A DNA stretch of 20,455 bases from Nemertoderma westbladi (GCA_032718475.1 JAUCBJ010004337.1:1-20455); one strand, 5' to 3'; shown: positions 1-9,672, counted from the stretch's first letter. Notes: generated from the letters alone by a model not told the origin. A program made the numbers and translations.

Positions 1-718
1 CCAGAGGAACAGATAGGTTCCCAGAGCCGAGGGAGAGAAACTGAGACTTGGAGGTGGTACGCCTGGAAGGCGCCGCGTGGGACATACGAACTATTAAGTA
101 CAAATTTAATTAATGCAAATAATCATATAAGTGCAATTTGTATGTACGTACGTAGTAATTAGTAATCTACAAATACATACGTTCGGAGTAAGTACTATAG
201 TCATACAACCTTTCTCAATTAGCTACTGGGACTGGGGGGTAAACTGACTATGGCACTATGGACGAGACAACAGACAATTTCACACCTCTTGAGTGCGACG
301 GCACAAGAGGGGGGGGGGAGATTCGTCAGAAGGGATGAGGCAGTCGAAGTGGGGTTGAGGAACGGAGTAATAGTGCGAAGTGCGGAGAGAGTGCGGACGC
401 AATTCTAGTGTGTGGGGGGGAGAATAAGAGGCTGAGTGAGGGACGAGGAGGTCCGAGGGTATGAGAGAGTTAGGGTGAGAGTGGAGAAGAGATAGGGCGA
501 AAGTGTTGGGGAAACAAAAGTCGCGTGAGAGGTGAGCGCGATCGGCCCGACATGAGACGCCAGGCATACAGGGTAGCGTTATCATACCCATAAGGAGCGG
601 CCTGGAAAGCCGGCTCCGAGAGAAAAGAATTCCACCCCACACCCGATACTAGATCGGGATCCAGCGGGATTGTAGCGCACTTAAGGTGGATGCTATCTTC
701 TCACCGGGAAGATAGCAT
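1..718 (+). other. Non-coding region upstream of an LTR, probably 3' internal part of an LTR retrotransposon
   Basis: No convincing coding frame is present on either strand. The plus strand is very purine-rich from about 290 to 550, with runs of G at about 309-318 and 413-420. A minus-strand open frame at 280-642 is only the pyrimidine-rich shadow of this and encodes a Ser/Pro/His-rich string with no domain. The position, directly before a hairpin, a polypurine tract and an LTR-like sequence, suggests the 3' untranslated internal part of an LTR retrotransposon. That assignment is an inference, since no gag, pol or env is in view. Confidence 0.35.
690..718 (+). other. Perfect 11-bp stem hairpin just before the polypurine tract
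   Basis: ATGCTATCTTC (690-700) is followed by a 7-base loop and its exact reverse complement GAAGATAGCAT (708-718). It abuts the G-run that I read as the polypurine tract. In an LTR element RNA it would form a stable stem next to the plus-strand primer. Its function is unknown. Confidence 0.7.
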
Positions 719-726
719 GGGGGGAG
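719..726 (+). promoter_or_regulatory. Putative polypurine tract
   Basis: GGGGGGAG lies immediately before TGTTAGC, the usual order of plus-strand primer then LTR start in LTR retrotransposons. The assignment depends on the LTR call that follows. Confidence 0.45.
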
Positions 727-1272
727 TGTTAGCTTATTCAATCCCGCTAACACCCCATAAAGTTAAGCCGATAAGCAATATTGGGGGCCACGAGATTGGG
801 TAACCACCAACTCGTGCCACCCCAACAAAATGGGAAGGAAACACACAATGAGGGTCAGGGGCCAAACCCCTAACCCAGAGAGAACAGGTGGAGTGAACGG
901 AAACACTCCAAAGGGCGCCAACAAGGGTATCAACCAATCAGAGGGGGGAAAGGCATCGATTAGGTAGAGTAACAAGGCCAACCGTGCAATATAGCCACTT
1001 GGCAGTAATCATTTCAGTTCAGTTATCTCAGTATCATATTGGTGCTAGTTAGGTTAGTTAGTTTAGCTAGGGAAGGACCGGGACTTTAATTACCGTATCC
1101 CGCCTTCTGTATACGACAACATTATCCATATACCTATATCTATATACCCTATATCTATATCAGTTATTATACACGACGAACGACACGAACTCCTTTTACC
1201 TTTCATACACACGGCGGGGACGCGTGAACTAAACAACCGGATAAACCGGGATCCTTCCTGGATCCCGTCACA
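727..1272 (+). mobile_element. Putative 3' LTR (546 bp) of an LTR retrotransposon
   Basis: The segment starts TGTTAGC right after the polypurine tract and ends ...CCCGTCACA, giving TGT...ACA ends as LTRs have. Close to its 3' end is a perfect hairpin, CGGGATCC / GGATCCCG around TTCCT (1247-1267). The middle contains repeated CTATATCTATAT stretches (about 1133-1162) that could act as TATA-like or polyadenylation sequence. The matching 5' LTR and a target-site duplication cannot be checked here because the rest of the element lies outside the window. Gypsy-type origin is possible but not shown. Confidence 0.45.
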
Positions 1273-1589
1273 TATAGTACTATAAGTTGAGAAAAAATTG
1301 TCCTAATACACGTTCATGAAGTCCCTATAGGCATATATGCCAAACGTCCCCACGTGCCAAACCTCCCCACTCTCCCCAACTACTTTATAAATATTAGAAT
1401 GGTTACCGGTCTTTTAGGGGTAAAATATTAAAGAATAAAAAGACCAAATGTTTCATATAACGGTATAAGAGTCATTTTAAAAGCCGTAGCAGTAAGAAGA
1501 TAATCTGAAAGTGGAATTTAAAGATATTTTTTTTATGTTTTTCTCTTCATAGTCGGTGTTTGTAATCGACAAAACTGATACTTATAACC
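1273..1589. other. AT-rich intergenic DNA, nothing recognised
   Basis: Low-complexity AT-rich sequence between the LTR and the first LINE copy. I see no gene, repeat structure or RNA signal. Confidence 0.5.
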
Positions 1590-1600
1590 GTGTAACGAAT

Positions 1601-1963
1601 ACAATGCACACATCTCCAACGAGACAGTATATAACATTGGAGGTGTCTCATTGGTTCCCCCAAGCTTGACACTAGAACAAAATCGCCTCCGCTTTGCAGG
1701 ACATTGCTTTCGCCGTGAGGACCAGCCATAGTGCATAATCTTGTACTTTGGCAGCCTCATGGAGTGAATAAGCATGGCGGACAGCCCATGACTTTCTTGA
1801 GACGTATCTTAAAGGACACTGGCCTTGAAGATTCGGATGATCTAGCAAATGTCATGGGTGATAGGGAGTTGTGGCGGTGCAATTTTGTCGATAAGCCGGC
1901 ACAGCATTCTTAAAAATGCAGCTGCAATGCAGCATGCCGATCCTAGTAGTAGTAGTAGTAGTA
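1601..1963 (+). mobile_element. 5'-truncated LINE, copy 1 (last about 105 codons, frame broken)
   Basis: This is the extreme 3' end of a non-LTR retrotransposon, nearly identical to copies at 5612-6526 (minus) and 15325-15818 (plus). It encodes the region after the reverse transcriptase, with NIGGVSLVPPSLTLEQNRL early and NFVDKPAQHS before the stop at 1911-1913. An extra TA near 1728-1730 (CCATAGTG where copy 3 has CCAGTG) creates a stop and shifts the frame, so the copy is dead. It is flanked by an 11-bp target-site duplication, GTGTAACGAAT, at 1590-1600 and 1964-1974. The 3' end is a (TAG)n tail. Confidence 0.88.
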
Positions 1964-1964
1964 G
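1944..1964 (+). repeat. (TAG)7 tail of LINE copy 1
   Basis: Seven TAG units follow CCGATCC at the LINE 3' end. Copies 2 and 3 have only one or two such units, so the trinucleotide is part of the LINE terminus and has grown here as a short microsatellite. Confidence 0.85.
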
Positions 1965-1974
1965 TGTAACGAAT

Positions 1975-3060
1975 GGCCTCTGATAAGTTGCTGCTGAAAC
2001 AGGCCTACTACAATTCAGTATACTGTGGTAAAGGCTTACCCTACTCTAGTGATAGATATCCATCATGCTCTATCAATAATCTTTGTTGTTAAAGACACTG
2101 GCAAAACAATTTTGTTGCCGAGGAACATTATTTCCATCACCTCGATGGTAGCTTTTTATCACTGAGGACAACATACATTACTTCCAAACCAACGACTATT
2201 TATGGTGGATAGTGGCTTGTTAACCATACCATGACCTACTATAACTACGACCATGAAAGCTGCATTCAACCTTATTTAGTAATGGAACCGCTTGAAGTAC
2301 GCAGCATAATTTTTTATTTAAAGATGGCTTATTGTATTGTAGATAATATTACTGACTTGCCTTTTTTAGATTTTTTTAGCTATGGTCCTCGAGTACTGTA
2401 GTTAGTTCTCTAAGAGGTCATACTGTAACCGTTAATTACAGTATTCCATCGGCAAACTCGACTGGACTGGAACTGTGTAAAAATACATACCTTTCTACAA
2501 AAAGGGTACCTAGTTCTGACCAAAGTAGTCAATGCCCATCATAAATTTATATTTACAAGAATGGTCAAAGAACTAAATCTTATTTCCTTTTGCTGCTTCA
2601 ATTGGTTCATGTAATTATTGATTATTATTTTCATACAGTTTGAAGCTATTAATTGCAGAGCCCTGTTTTTTTATGATTTATTTGAGTTTTTAAATTAATG
2701 TTTTTTGCGAGATTGTAAAGATTTTATGACTTGTTTTTAATTCTTTTTTTTTGCTTTTAAGCTACTGCACAGTATGTGTTTTATTTCACTTAATATCTTG
2801 GCCCGGAATTTGCCATCTCCCTTTTTACGTAGTTCTCTGTCCATAACTGTATGTTTGTTCTGCTGTATGTTTAAAAAAAGATTTTATCTAGTGTTATTCT
2901 TTACATAGTTATCTTGTAGGCGCTTAAACTGTTATTGTTACTGATCTCTTTACTCTATGCCTTTTTTATTCTGTGTATTTTGTTTTGTTTTTCAACCGTC
3001 AGTGTTGTTTTTAACCTGATTGCTTTCTCCTCGACGTATTTGACGACTGACGGTCGCGTG
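1975..3060. other. AT-rich region, possibly ending in an old retroelement 3' tail
   Basis: No coding exon is recognisable. The part from about 2640 to 3060 is T-rich and ends directly in a (TAA)n tract, as the 3' untranslated region of an old LINE would. There is no protein evidence for this. Confidence 0.3.
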
Positions 3061-3089
3061 TTAATAATAATAACAATAATAATAATAAG
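3061..3089 (+). repeat. (TAA)n microsatellite
   Basis: An interrupted run of TAA/CAA/AAT triplets. It adjoins, and slightly overlaps, the left arm of the foldback element that follows. Confidence 0.8.
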
Positions 3090-3606
3090 AATAGTGTTAA
3101 TTGTATTTTATTTATTAATCAAGCACGTTAAGTAAAAACCTTACCGGTAGGTATGTCAGCGCCAAAGTATGTAAAAACTAAAAAGCAACCAGACCTATTG
3201 GAATTGCTAGACACCCATTGCGGCCAGTCTTGCAAAAGCTCGAAATGTATTACATCCAAACACGCAAGCCGGTAATCAACAAGCAGAAACGTGACTGGCG
3301 CAAGTTTACGGTCCCGCTTCCCAGTAGTTAGTTACAGTACAGACATATCTTCATTTCGTTACCTGTTCCGTCCCCCTTTGGGAATCTCTCTCTACATTTC
3401 CAGGCTTGGCCTCCTGAGAATACCTTCAGTTGTGGGGCGAAACCTACCGATCAGCTGGCTGCTGTCAGCTGATCACTGATTGCATACAACGTCTAGGTCT
3501 TGTTACTTTTTAGTTTTTTACATACTTTAGCACTGACATACCTACCGGTAAGGTTTTTACTTAACGTGCTTGATTAATTATTAAAATACAATTAACTCTT
3601 ATTGTT
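3083..3606. mobile_element. Foldback/MITE-like element with arms of about 110 bp
   Basis: The left arm (about 3083-3196) and right arm (about 3491-3606) are inverted copies. Both include TTACCGGTAGGTATGTCAG-like and AAGCACGTTAAGTAAAAACC-like blocks, with a few substitutions and small indels. The centre of about 290 bp is unrelated and carries its own hairpin at 3449-3474. No transposase is encoded. The left edge lies inside an AAT microsatellite, so the exact end and any target duplication are unclear. It may be a non-autonomous DNA transposon or an inverted duplication. Confidence 0.7.
3449..3474. repeat. Perfect 9-bp stem hairpin inside the foldback element
   Basis: GATCAGCTG (3449-3457) and CAGCTGATC (3466-3474) are exact reverse complements separated by 8 bases. 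Confidence 0.75.
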
Positions 3607-4218
3607 GGATTTTCAAGCTTCTACTTCAATAATAATAGTAGGCACACTTTTTAAAAATATTTTCCTAATTTTTTTTAAGAATTTGATTATAAAAGTTTTC
3701 AAGAATATATTTATGATTCATTTAAAAAAATGGTATATTTTGTATAATTTTTAAAATGAGTTATTGTAGTATCCTTAAAAATAATGGAATTTATGTATCT
3801 ATAGTATGGAACCGCCAGGCTTCATAACCGCTGTCCGAACTGCTTTGTAGTAATGTACGGATAGGCCTATACTCATTATACACTGTATTAAAAATGTAAA
3901 CGAAGCATTACTTTCTTAGAGACATGTTCAAAAGTATTGTGGCAGAAACATTTTTTCTTTCTATTTAAATTAAAGTTAAAAATAAAATTAGAAGACTATG
4001 CGTGGCATGCGGCAATATTTTAGTATATTGAAATACTAAAAGTGTATACTACTTTACTGAATTGGTAACACGCAAAATTATCAACACAATTTTCTGGTTG
4101 ATAATTATTTGTATACAAACAAGGGGGGTAGGGTTACAGTGCGGAATACTTACTGCAGTAATTTACTGTAGTTTATACAATATCAATAATACAGTTATAT
4201 TAGCTGAACGCATTATAC
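3607..4218. other. AT-rich intergenic DNA, nothing recognised
   Basis: Sequence of mostly A and T runs, with one perfect TAGGCCTA at 3862-3869. No exon, RNA or repeat structure was found. Confidence 0.5.
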
Positions 4219-4272
4219 CATACAGTCAGTGGCGTGCAGAACTAAATTGGTCACCGGGCCAAATCAGGAGCT

Positions 4273-4292
4273 CCCCCCCCCCCCCCCCCCCC
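4273..4292 (+). repeat. C20 homopolymer near the left end of element A
   Basis: Twenty C in a row, followed by A and CCCC. The sister tract near the right end is 6601-6622. Such tracts can form G-quadruplex on the other strand and are prone to length error. Confidence 0.9.
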
Positions 4293-4322
4293 ACCCCAAA
4301 TGGGGGAAGAAAAAAAATTTAG

Positions 4323-4404
4323 AAACAAAGTACGCATTTCTTAAACAAAGTTCGCATCCTGTTGGAACAAAGTTCGCAATTTTTGGAACAAAGTTCGCGT
4401 CTGG
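4323..4404 (+). repeat. Four degenerate subterminal repeats (AACAAAGTTCGC)
   Basis: Four units of 18-23 bp, each with the core ACAAAGTTCGC (one has TACGC), start near 4323, 4343, 4366 and 4387. They lie just inside the C- and A-tracts of element A. Subterminal direct repeats in hAT elements are often transposase binding sites, which is a possible role here. Confidence 0.65.
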
Positions 4405-4568
4405 AATTCATTTGAAAAAAATATAGTATAAAAATATATATACTGTATGTATAGTAAAAAAAAATATCATGTAACCTCATTATACTGGCAGCTGGCTTTG
4501 ACTACAGTCGGCCATAGGCCAGGTAGAGAATGAATGCTATGTTTATATTCCGCTCATGGTAATACCGC

Positions 4569-5554
4569 AGGGGAGAGTAAGGAGGGTTGAACCAAAATTT
4601 ACAAAAAATTGATTAATTCAGTTCCACATCGTAGCTTTAGGCTGAAATTGCACATATACCTAAAACAATCTATTCCGCATCTATTGGAATACATATTAAG
4701 GTGCTGAAATCATGAATTATATGAGAAATAAGCATTTTTCCGGGCCGAGTTTTCTGGTGCACGCCTCCTACCCCATATTGAATCAGAGGGGTTAGGAGGG
4801 TTGAACCACCCATAGAAGCAATGTTATCAAATGAAAATATGTCGAGGAAAATAAATTTGTATTTCTGTCAATTTGTCAGTGTATTTTCAGTATTTGTCTG
4901 CCAGTGACATCTCACTTTTATCAAATAAACTTTCTATCTCCATCAATAACTGTAGTTTATTTTATTTTACAATAACATTTTCTACTACCTGTCACCAAGG
5001 GTTGACAAGAAAGAAACACTGAAACAAGCATAGTCAATTAGTTCTATTAAATACCATTCATATCTGTGGATAAGTCGCCAGAACAACCAATAGGAAAGTG
5101 GTTCAACCCTCCTACCCATCCATCCGAAGTGGTTCAACACTCCTACCCCTCCATTGATTCAAGCCTCCCAAACTACTCCATGTTTTGAAAATTGTGTACG
5201 AATGGTGCACACCAGTGACGTAATCATCCATACCAAATTTTGAAGCAGAATAATTTCTCCAACAGAAAAGTATCTCATTTATTGGTGAATTGTCAAATCA
5301 ATTAAATGGGAGTGATCCAAAACAGCGGTATCAGTTCTAGAAAACAGGTGGGAAAAGCATACTTTCCTTCATAGGAAAACAGCATGTACATTGTACAGTA
5401 GGCTAGCTAGAGTTGGACTGAATACAACAGTTGTAGGTGCAGTTTGTAATTGTCTCTCTAATGGTGTATCCTTGGAAACGCCAAACCCAAGCGTTCTCCT
5501 TTAAATTGCACTGATTCACCCCTCCTTACGGTTCAACCCTCTCTGCTCTCCCCT
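4569..5554. mobile_element. Nested 986-bp DNA element with 25-bp imperfect terminal inverted repeats
   Basis: AGGGGAGAG...GAGGGTTGAACC (4569-4593) pairs with its inverted copy at 5530-5554, matching at 22 of 25 positions. The same motif recurs inside at 4788-4807 (same direction) and at 5100-5117 and 5131-5150 (inverted), so the internal part is itself roughly symmetrical. No protein is encoded and no clear target-site duplication is seen. The superfamily is not recognised. It interrupts hAT-like element A, hence is younger than A. Confidence 0.65.
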
Positions 5555-5611
5555 ATATGGAACTAAATTAATGCACAAGCCAATAAATAACTTATACACA
5601 AACACAGTACT

Positions 5612-6526
5612 AGGATCGGCATGCTGCATTGCAGCTGCATTTTTAAGAATGCTGTGCCGGCTTGTCGACAAAATTGCGCCGCCACAACTCCCTATCACCC
5701 ATGACATTTGCTAGATCATCCGCATCTTCAAGGCCAGTGTCCTTTAAGATGCGTCTCAAGAAAGTCATGGGATGTCCACCATGCTTATTCAATCCATGAG
5801 GCTGCCAAAGTTCAAGATTATGCACAAGATTATGCAGTGGCTGGTCCTCACGGCGAAAGTAATGTCCTGCAAAGCGGAGGCGATTTTGTTCTAGTGTCAA
5901 GCTTGGGGGAACCAATGAGACACCTCCAATGTTATATAGTGACTGGTTGGAGATGTGTGCATTGTACTTGACACAATGAACCCGGCGTAGCATTCTTGTG
6001 AATATGCCATCCAGAGATTTGGTGTCCTCAGCAGTTACAGCCCAGCATGGACTCCCATAGAGGAGTACTGGAACTACTGCTGCTCTAAATAATCGGACCT
6101 TAAGTTTCGGATAAATTCTTGGTGACTTCCAAATCCTGGAAAGCCTATTCAAGGCTGCCCATGCCTTTCCCTTACGTATTCGAAGGTCCTCACCTGACTT
6201 CCGGATCCATGATCCCAGGTAACAGAAGTCGTCCACATGCTCAAGCATACCATCCTTTGAGCTTATGCTCATCCGATCAGAGACTTGCTGAGGACTTTCA
6301 AAGTTAACTGTCAAAATTTTGGTCTTTCTTGAGTTAATAAAAAGACCAACACTAGAAGCAGCATGTTCTAATGAGCTGAGGAGCCGTTGGTCTCCCTCTA
6401 GTGATTCTGAGAGTACTCCTAAGTCATCAGCAAAGTCTAGATCAGGATTGGCAGGATTTCCTCGACTTCTGGAGCCAGTAGGCGGAGTTATCATCACCCC
6501 GTCATCATTATGATGATCAATGAATC
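5612..6526 (-). mobile_element. 5'-truncated LINE, copy 2
   Basis: This is the longest LINE copy. It sits inside element A and runs antisense to the window. The flanks carry a 21-bp target-site duplication at 5591-5611 and 6527-6547 with a single mismatch, and similarity extends to about 30 bp (5581-5611 / 6518-6547). The 3' end is CCGATCCTAG without further TAG units. The copy is truncated within the reverse transcriptase, as is usual when target-primed reverse transcription stops early. Confidence 0.92.
5643..6526 (-). pseudogene. LINE ORF2 C-terminal fragment: end of reverse transcriptase palm, thumb and C-terminal tail
   Basis: The frame is open from the truncation point to a stop at 5643-5645, about 294 codons. 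Counting from the GTG at 6497 (residue 1), the catalytic FADD box is at residues 22-25, a box-D-like INSRKTKIL at 54-62 and a box-E-like FCYLGSW at 91-97. A LLYGSPCW segment and a C-terminal tail ending KPAQHS follow. In non-LTR elements this polyprotein nicks DNA and copies its own RNA at the nick. The endonuclease and the upstream palm boxes are missing, so it cannot work. A 12-bp in-frame duplication gives HNLVHNL where copy 3 has HNL. No stop has accumulated, so the insertion is young. I did not assign the clade. Confidence 0.88.
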
Positions 6527-6803
6527 CTTATACACAAATACAGTACTTACTGTATACACATACACAACCAAATTTTGGTGCCCCCTGGAACTGGAAGGTG
6601 CCCCCCCCCCCCCCCTCCCCCCTTCTGCACGCCACTGCATACTACAATATATGTATCTTTATACACTTATAGGCACCTACTAGGGTACATATTTATAGTC
6701 CTTCCCTTCTGGGACTTGCGATAATCTGTTTATAGCTTTTTGATATTTTATTATATTTCAGTAATAAAGTGTATGTCTGAAACCAGCGAGTTTATGATAC
6801 AGT

Positions 6804-7098
6804 AATATTAAGTATAACGATAGTTATTAAGAGGTCTGGCTGGATAAATTAAAACGCTAAGGTTTTACGATAAAACGCTATCAGCCTCCTGGCCTGCTTC
6901 AGTACTCAAATGCAGGAAAAACGAAAATTCTAAAAACTAACTTAATGCGGTGACGGATTTTAGTTTTTAGTTTTTTAGTTTTTCCTGCATTTGAGTACTG
7001 CAAGCAGGCCAGGAGGCTGATAGCGTTTTATCGTAAAACCTTAGCGTTTTAATTTAACCAGCCAGACCACTTAATAACTCGCTATTATACTTGATATT
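6804..7098. mobile_element. Nearly perfect long-hairpin MITE (295 bp)
   Basis: Two arms of about 137-141 bp (6804-6940 and 6958-7098) are inverted copies around a loop of about 17 bp. The inner 80 bp differ by a single inserted G (CTTCAG against CTTGCAG). The outer 40 bp have several mismatches. No coding capacity. It is a foldback or MITE-type element. The high arm identity means a recent insertion or arm-to-arm conversion. No clear target duplication is visible at the diverged edges. Confidence 0.8.
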
Positions 7099-8178
7099 TT
7101 AAGAAGTTTAAAAACGTAAAATGTAAAATTGTTGATTCATGATTCATATTTCATTTCATATTTAAGTGACGTATAAATTTATATTTACTATACAAAGTAA
7201 GCAAAAGCAAAAGTAGGCCTACTGAATATGTACTGTACGAAGGCCTATAACATAGCTCGATCAGTGCGGGCCACGCAATAATATACCGAACAAGTAGGGC
7301 CTACTGAAGAGAGGGAGTCACACCTGATCTACAGTCAATCGAAAAACACATTATAATATGAAACGCAACAGTGTGATGTAAAAACGAAATCTACGAAGAA
7401 TCAAATATTGTTTTGAAATATGTACTGCACATTTATTTCATAATATAGCCTACAACCTTATTAATTGTACTGTGGCACTAAATTTTTTACTGTTTATGCT
7501 AAAGAGTGCCAAAAGGAATACTTTACATGTAACAGTGTGTAGAGCTTTAATACTGCTGTAGTATTAATGTACTGTATGTCCGTACCAGTACCTTATAAGG
7601 TGTGCATTATAACGTTTTGTCCTTTGAAAACCGTCATGAAGAATCGTTATAGGTATTTTCGTCAATCTAATATCTTTTTCCCTGGCGTATTTCCATCTCC
7701 TGGGTTCAATATTACCATGGAACTCTTTCCTGTGGTCTTTTCAACCTATGCCATTTTTGTAGCTCACTGCTCTGGATGAAAAACCTGTGTTACATTTTTG
7801 GTCAGAAAAACTATGATAAAATGCGAGATTAAAGTGCCGTAGGATAATTTGGAATCTACACTACAGTAGCTCACGCCTAATTCAGCATTCCGCATGCATA
7901 CAAAAGTTATTACAAAAATTTCGTACTCGTAGAAAAGTGCACGACAAACGCACGGCATGTAAAAAAATAACACACAAACTACAGTATAAATACTAAGGAA
8001 CGAAAATATTAAAATAGAGATAAACAAATCATAATAAAAAAGTTCAACCACCACCTCGGCGAATGTTAATAATTGCTTCTTTCTCTGCCCGACAAACAAT
8101 CATGGCCGGTATTGTTTGCCAGTATCGATTACCCACTATTATTAGACTAGCGTTCTGAAGTGGCGATAATTTAATGTA
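7099..8178. other. 3' flank/3' UTR of the minus-strand gene, AT-rich
   Basis: No exon or repeat is recognised. For the minus-strand gene that stops at 8179, two candidate polyadenylation signals lie here: ATTAAA at 8170-8175, only a few bases past the stop, and AATAAA at 7432-7437. Neither can be confirmed from sequence alone. Short open frames at 7567-7779 (plus) and 7764-8099 (minus) have no coding features. Confidence 0.4.
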
Positions 8179-8223
8179 CTAAAGTGCGACACCATAAGGA
8201 GGAGATACATATGATTTTTGAAC
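8179..8223 (-). CDS. Exon 7 of 7: C-terminus and stop
   Basis: The acceptor is TTGCTTTTCAG before GTTCAAAA. Fourteen codons (VQKSYVSPPYGVAL) are followed by TAG at 8179-8181, in phase 0 with exon 6. The exon continues as 3' UTR. A possible ATTAAA signal lies at 8170-8175. Confidence 0.7.
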   Translation of the reverse strand, partial: VQKSYVSPPYGVAL

Positions 8224-8597
8224 CTGAAAAGCAACAAAACAATTTAAATTGATTAATTAAACAGTTAGTTTATAAGTAGCCTTGTCACGTTTCAGTGTGT
8301 GTAGGTGTGTCCCTTGACCACTACACTTAAGGTTGTTTATAAGTCAAAATCTAAAACGTCACCAAAATCGTCAGATTCCTAAAACATCAAATTCCAAAAA
8401 TAATATTTTAAATATATGATTGGTAGGCCGTCAGGTGAGGGTCTATATGGAATCACGTAGCCTATTTACCGAAAGACTGTCAAAAAAGCCATTTATCTTG
8501 TCTAAATTGATGGACGATGGACGCATACTTTTATGTACATAAAATAAAAATGTTATTTTTGTTCGCAATAGCAATAACACAATGTTGCTTTACTTAC

Positions 8598-8735
8598 CGT
8601 AACTTTTCTGGACGGCGCAAGAGAGGTAGAAGATGATTCAGTTTCACTCTTATCACTAGAATCCGCCTTCTGCCTACCAGAAAATGCTCTCGGTTGACGT
8701 TTACCCCAATACGAATCTTCCATAGTCGCAACATG
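8598..8735 (-). CDS. Exon 6 of 7: second WGK motif and Ser-rich segment
   Basis: Exactly 46 codons, phase 0 at both ends. The acceptor is GTAATATAG before CATGTTGC and the donor is TTACG|GTAAGT. The exon begins HVATMEDSYWGKRQPRAF and continues with a Ser/Glu-rich stretch (SETESSSTS). An ATG at codon 5 could mislead a gene finder into calling a start here, but the frame is continuous with exon 5. Confidence 0.75.
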
Positions 8736-8912
8736 CTATATTACGAGGGAAAAAAACGAATTAGAATATATGAATCAACAATGCCTAAAACTACTGCATC
8801 ACTTCTGTAATCTTGTGACCAGAAAACGAAAAGGGGCATGAATCCATCCTGAAAATAGATATAATCTCCATCATACTCTGATCCCTATAATACAGTTTAT
8901 ACTGTAATTTAC

Positions 8913-9044
8913 CTGCGATCTCTGCATCATACTCTGTTCCCTCTGCAGTTTAAGTCTCTCTCGTTTTTCTTCCATCCCTTTTTTCAAATCCTCGAAATAT
9001 ATACGTTTCTTTTCATCATCTGTATTTGATTTTAATTTCAATTT
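8913..9044 (-). CDS. Exon 5 of 7: coiled-coil helix
   Basis: Exactly 44 codons, phase 0 at both ends. The acceptor is AAATATAG before AAATTG and the donor is CGCAG|GTAAAT. Charged helix-forming residues run nearly throughout: DDEKKRIYFEDLKKGMEEKR, followed by RERLKLQREQ. This looks like a short coiled coil of the EEKRERLK kind found in microtubule-associated proteins. It directly precedes the second WGK motif. Confidence 0.75.
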
Positions 9045-9451
9045 CTATATTTAAATTACAAAAAAACAAAGAAATTAATATTATCAATAACAACCTCCTC
9101 GAAATAAACTTCATATTTGTGAATAATGCATAAGAACATAACTCGTCTCAATAAACAGGAAATTTATTCTGACAAATTACTCCCTAATCATTGTGGTAGT
9201 TCAAGGAACAACCTCTTAATAATATCGGAAACCCAAACTATTTATTTTAGACTATTTTAATATCTTTAATATCGCTTGTTAAACATAATCATGAACGCGA
9301 AAGCCAATGAATTCTAGAACCTCTATAGAGGTAGGCCTCGACTGTCCCATAATGCGACATGCATCCCTACTTAGTTCTTCATTCGTTACATTTGTTTAGA
9401 CTTATATCAAGTTCTATTTACTCGTATTACTCACTACTGTACAGTATTTAC

Positions 9452-9672
9452 CCATTTCGTAACATCAGAAGTACTCCGTGGTCTATTCTGGTTCTTCTTG
9501 ACGTCGCCGTCACTAAAGTGTGCTCTAGGAGAACCAGTTGCAGCCATTGTACCAGACTGGGGGTCCCCGTATGTGTCATTTGGTGGGTTAATTGGTTCTG
9601 AATCTGTCTGTGTGACTTCACTTTTCACTGAAACTGTTGTGGTACTCTCAGATTTCACAGAATCGGTGCCAT
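9452..9672 (-). CDS. Exon 4 of 7: Ser/Thr-rich linker
   Basis: The acceptor is TATTTTTCAG before ATGGCACC and the donor is TGG|GTAAAT. The first two bases (AT) complete the G left by exon 3, giving Asp. Then 73 codons follow, with VKSEVTQTDSEPINPP in the first half and RPRSTSDVTKW at the end. The composition is Ser/Thr/Asp-rich and suits a flexible, phosphorylatable linker. The 1.8-kb intron before it holds an inverted-repeat element and a minisatellite. Confidence 0.7.

Larger units (their letters stand above)
4227..6637. mobile_element. hAT-like non-autonomous DNA transposon A, invaded by two younger elements
   Basis: The ends are exact 15-bp inverted repeats: CAGTGGCGTGCAGAA at 4227-4241 and its reverse complement at 6623-6637. 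A long C-tract lies close to each end (4273-4292; 6601-6622 with one T). A CAGTGGCG-type start is common in hAT elements. The flanks share only CATAC (4219-4223 and 6638-6642), so the expected 8-bp duplication is imperfect at best. Without its two insertions (4569-5554 and 5612-6526) the element is only about 0.5 kb and encodes no transposase. Confidence 0.7.

Noticed and set aside
280-642. Minus-strand 120-codon open frame
   Set aside because: Composition reflects a purine-rich strand. No domain, and it lies in the presumed 3' internal part of an LTR element.
5708-5971. Plus-strand open frame opposite the LINE
   Set aside because: Antisense to a reverse transcriptase fragment with a clear FADD box; the same antisense frame appears at other LINE copies.
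7567-8099. Short open frames in the 3' flank of the gene
   Set aside because: No splice context, domain or composition expected of coding sequence. They are AT-rich chance frames.
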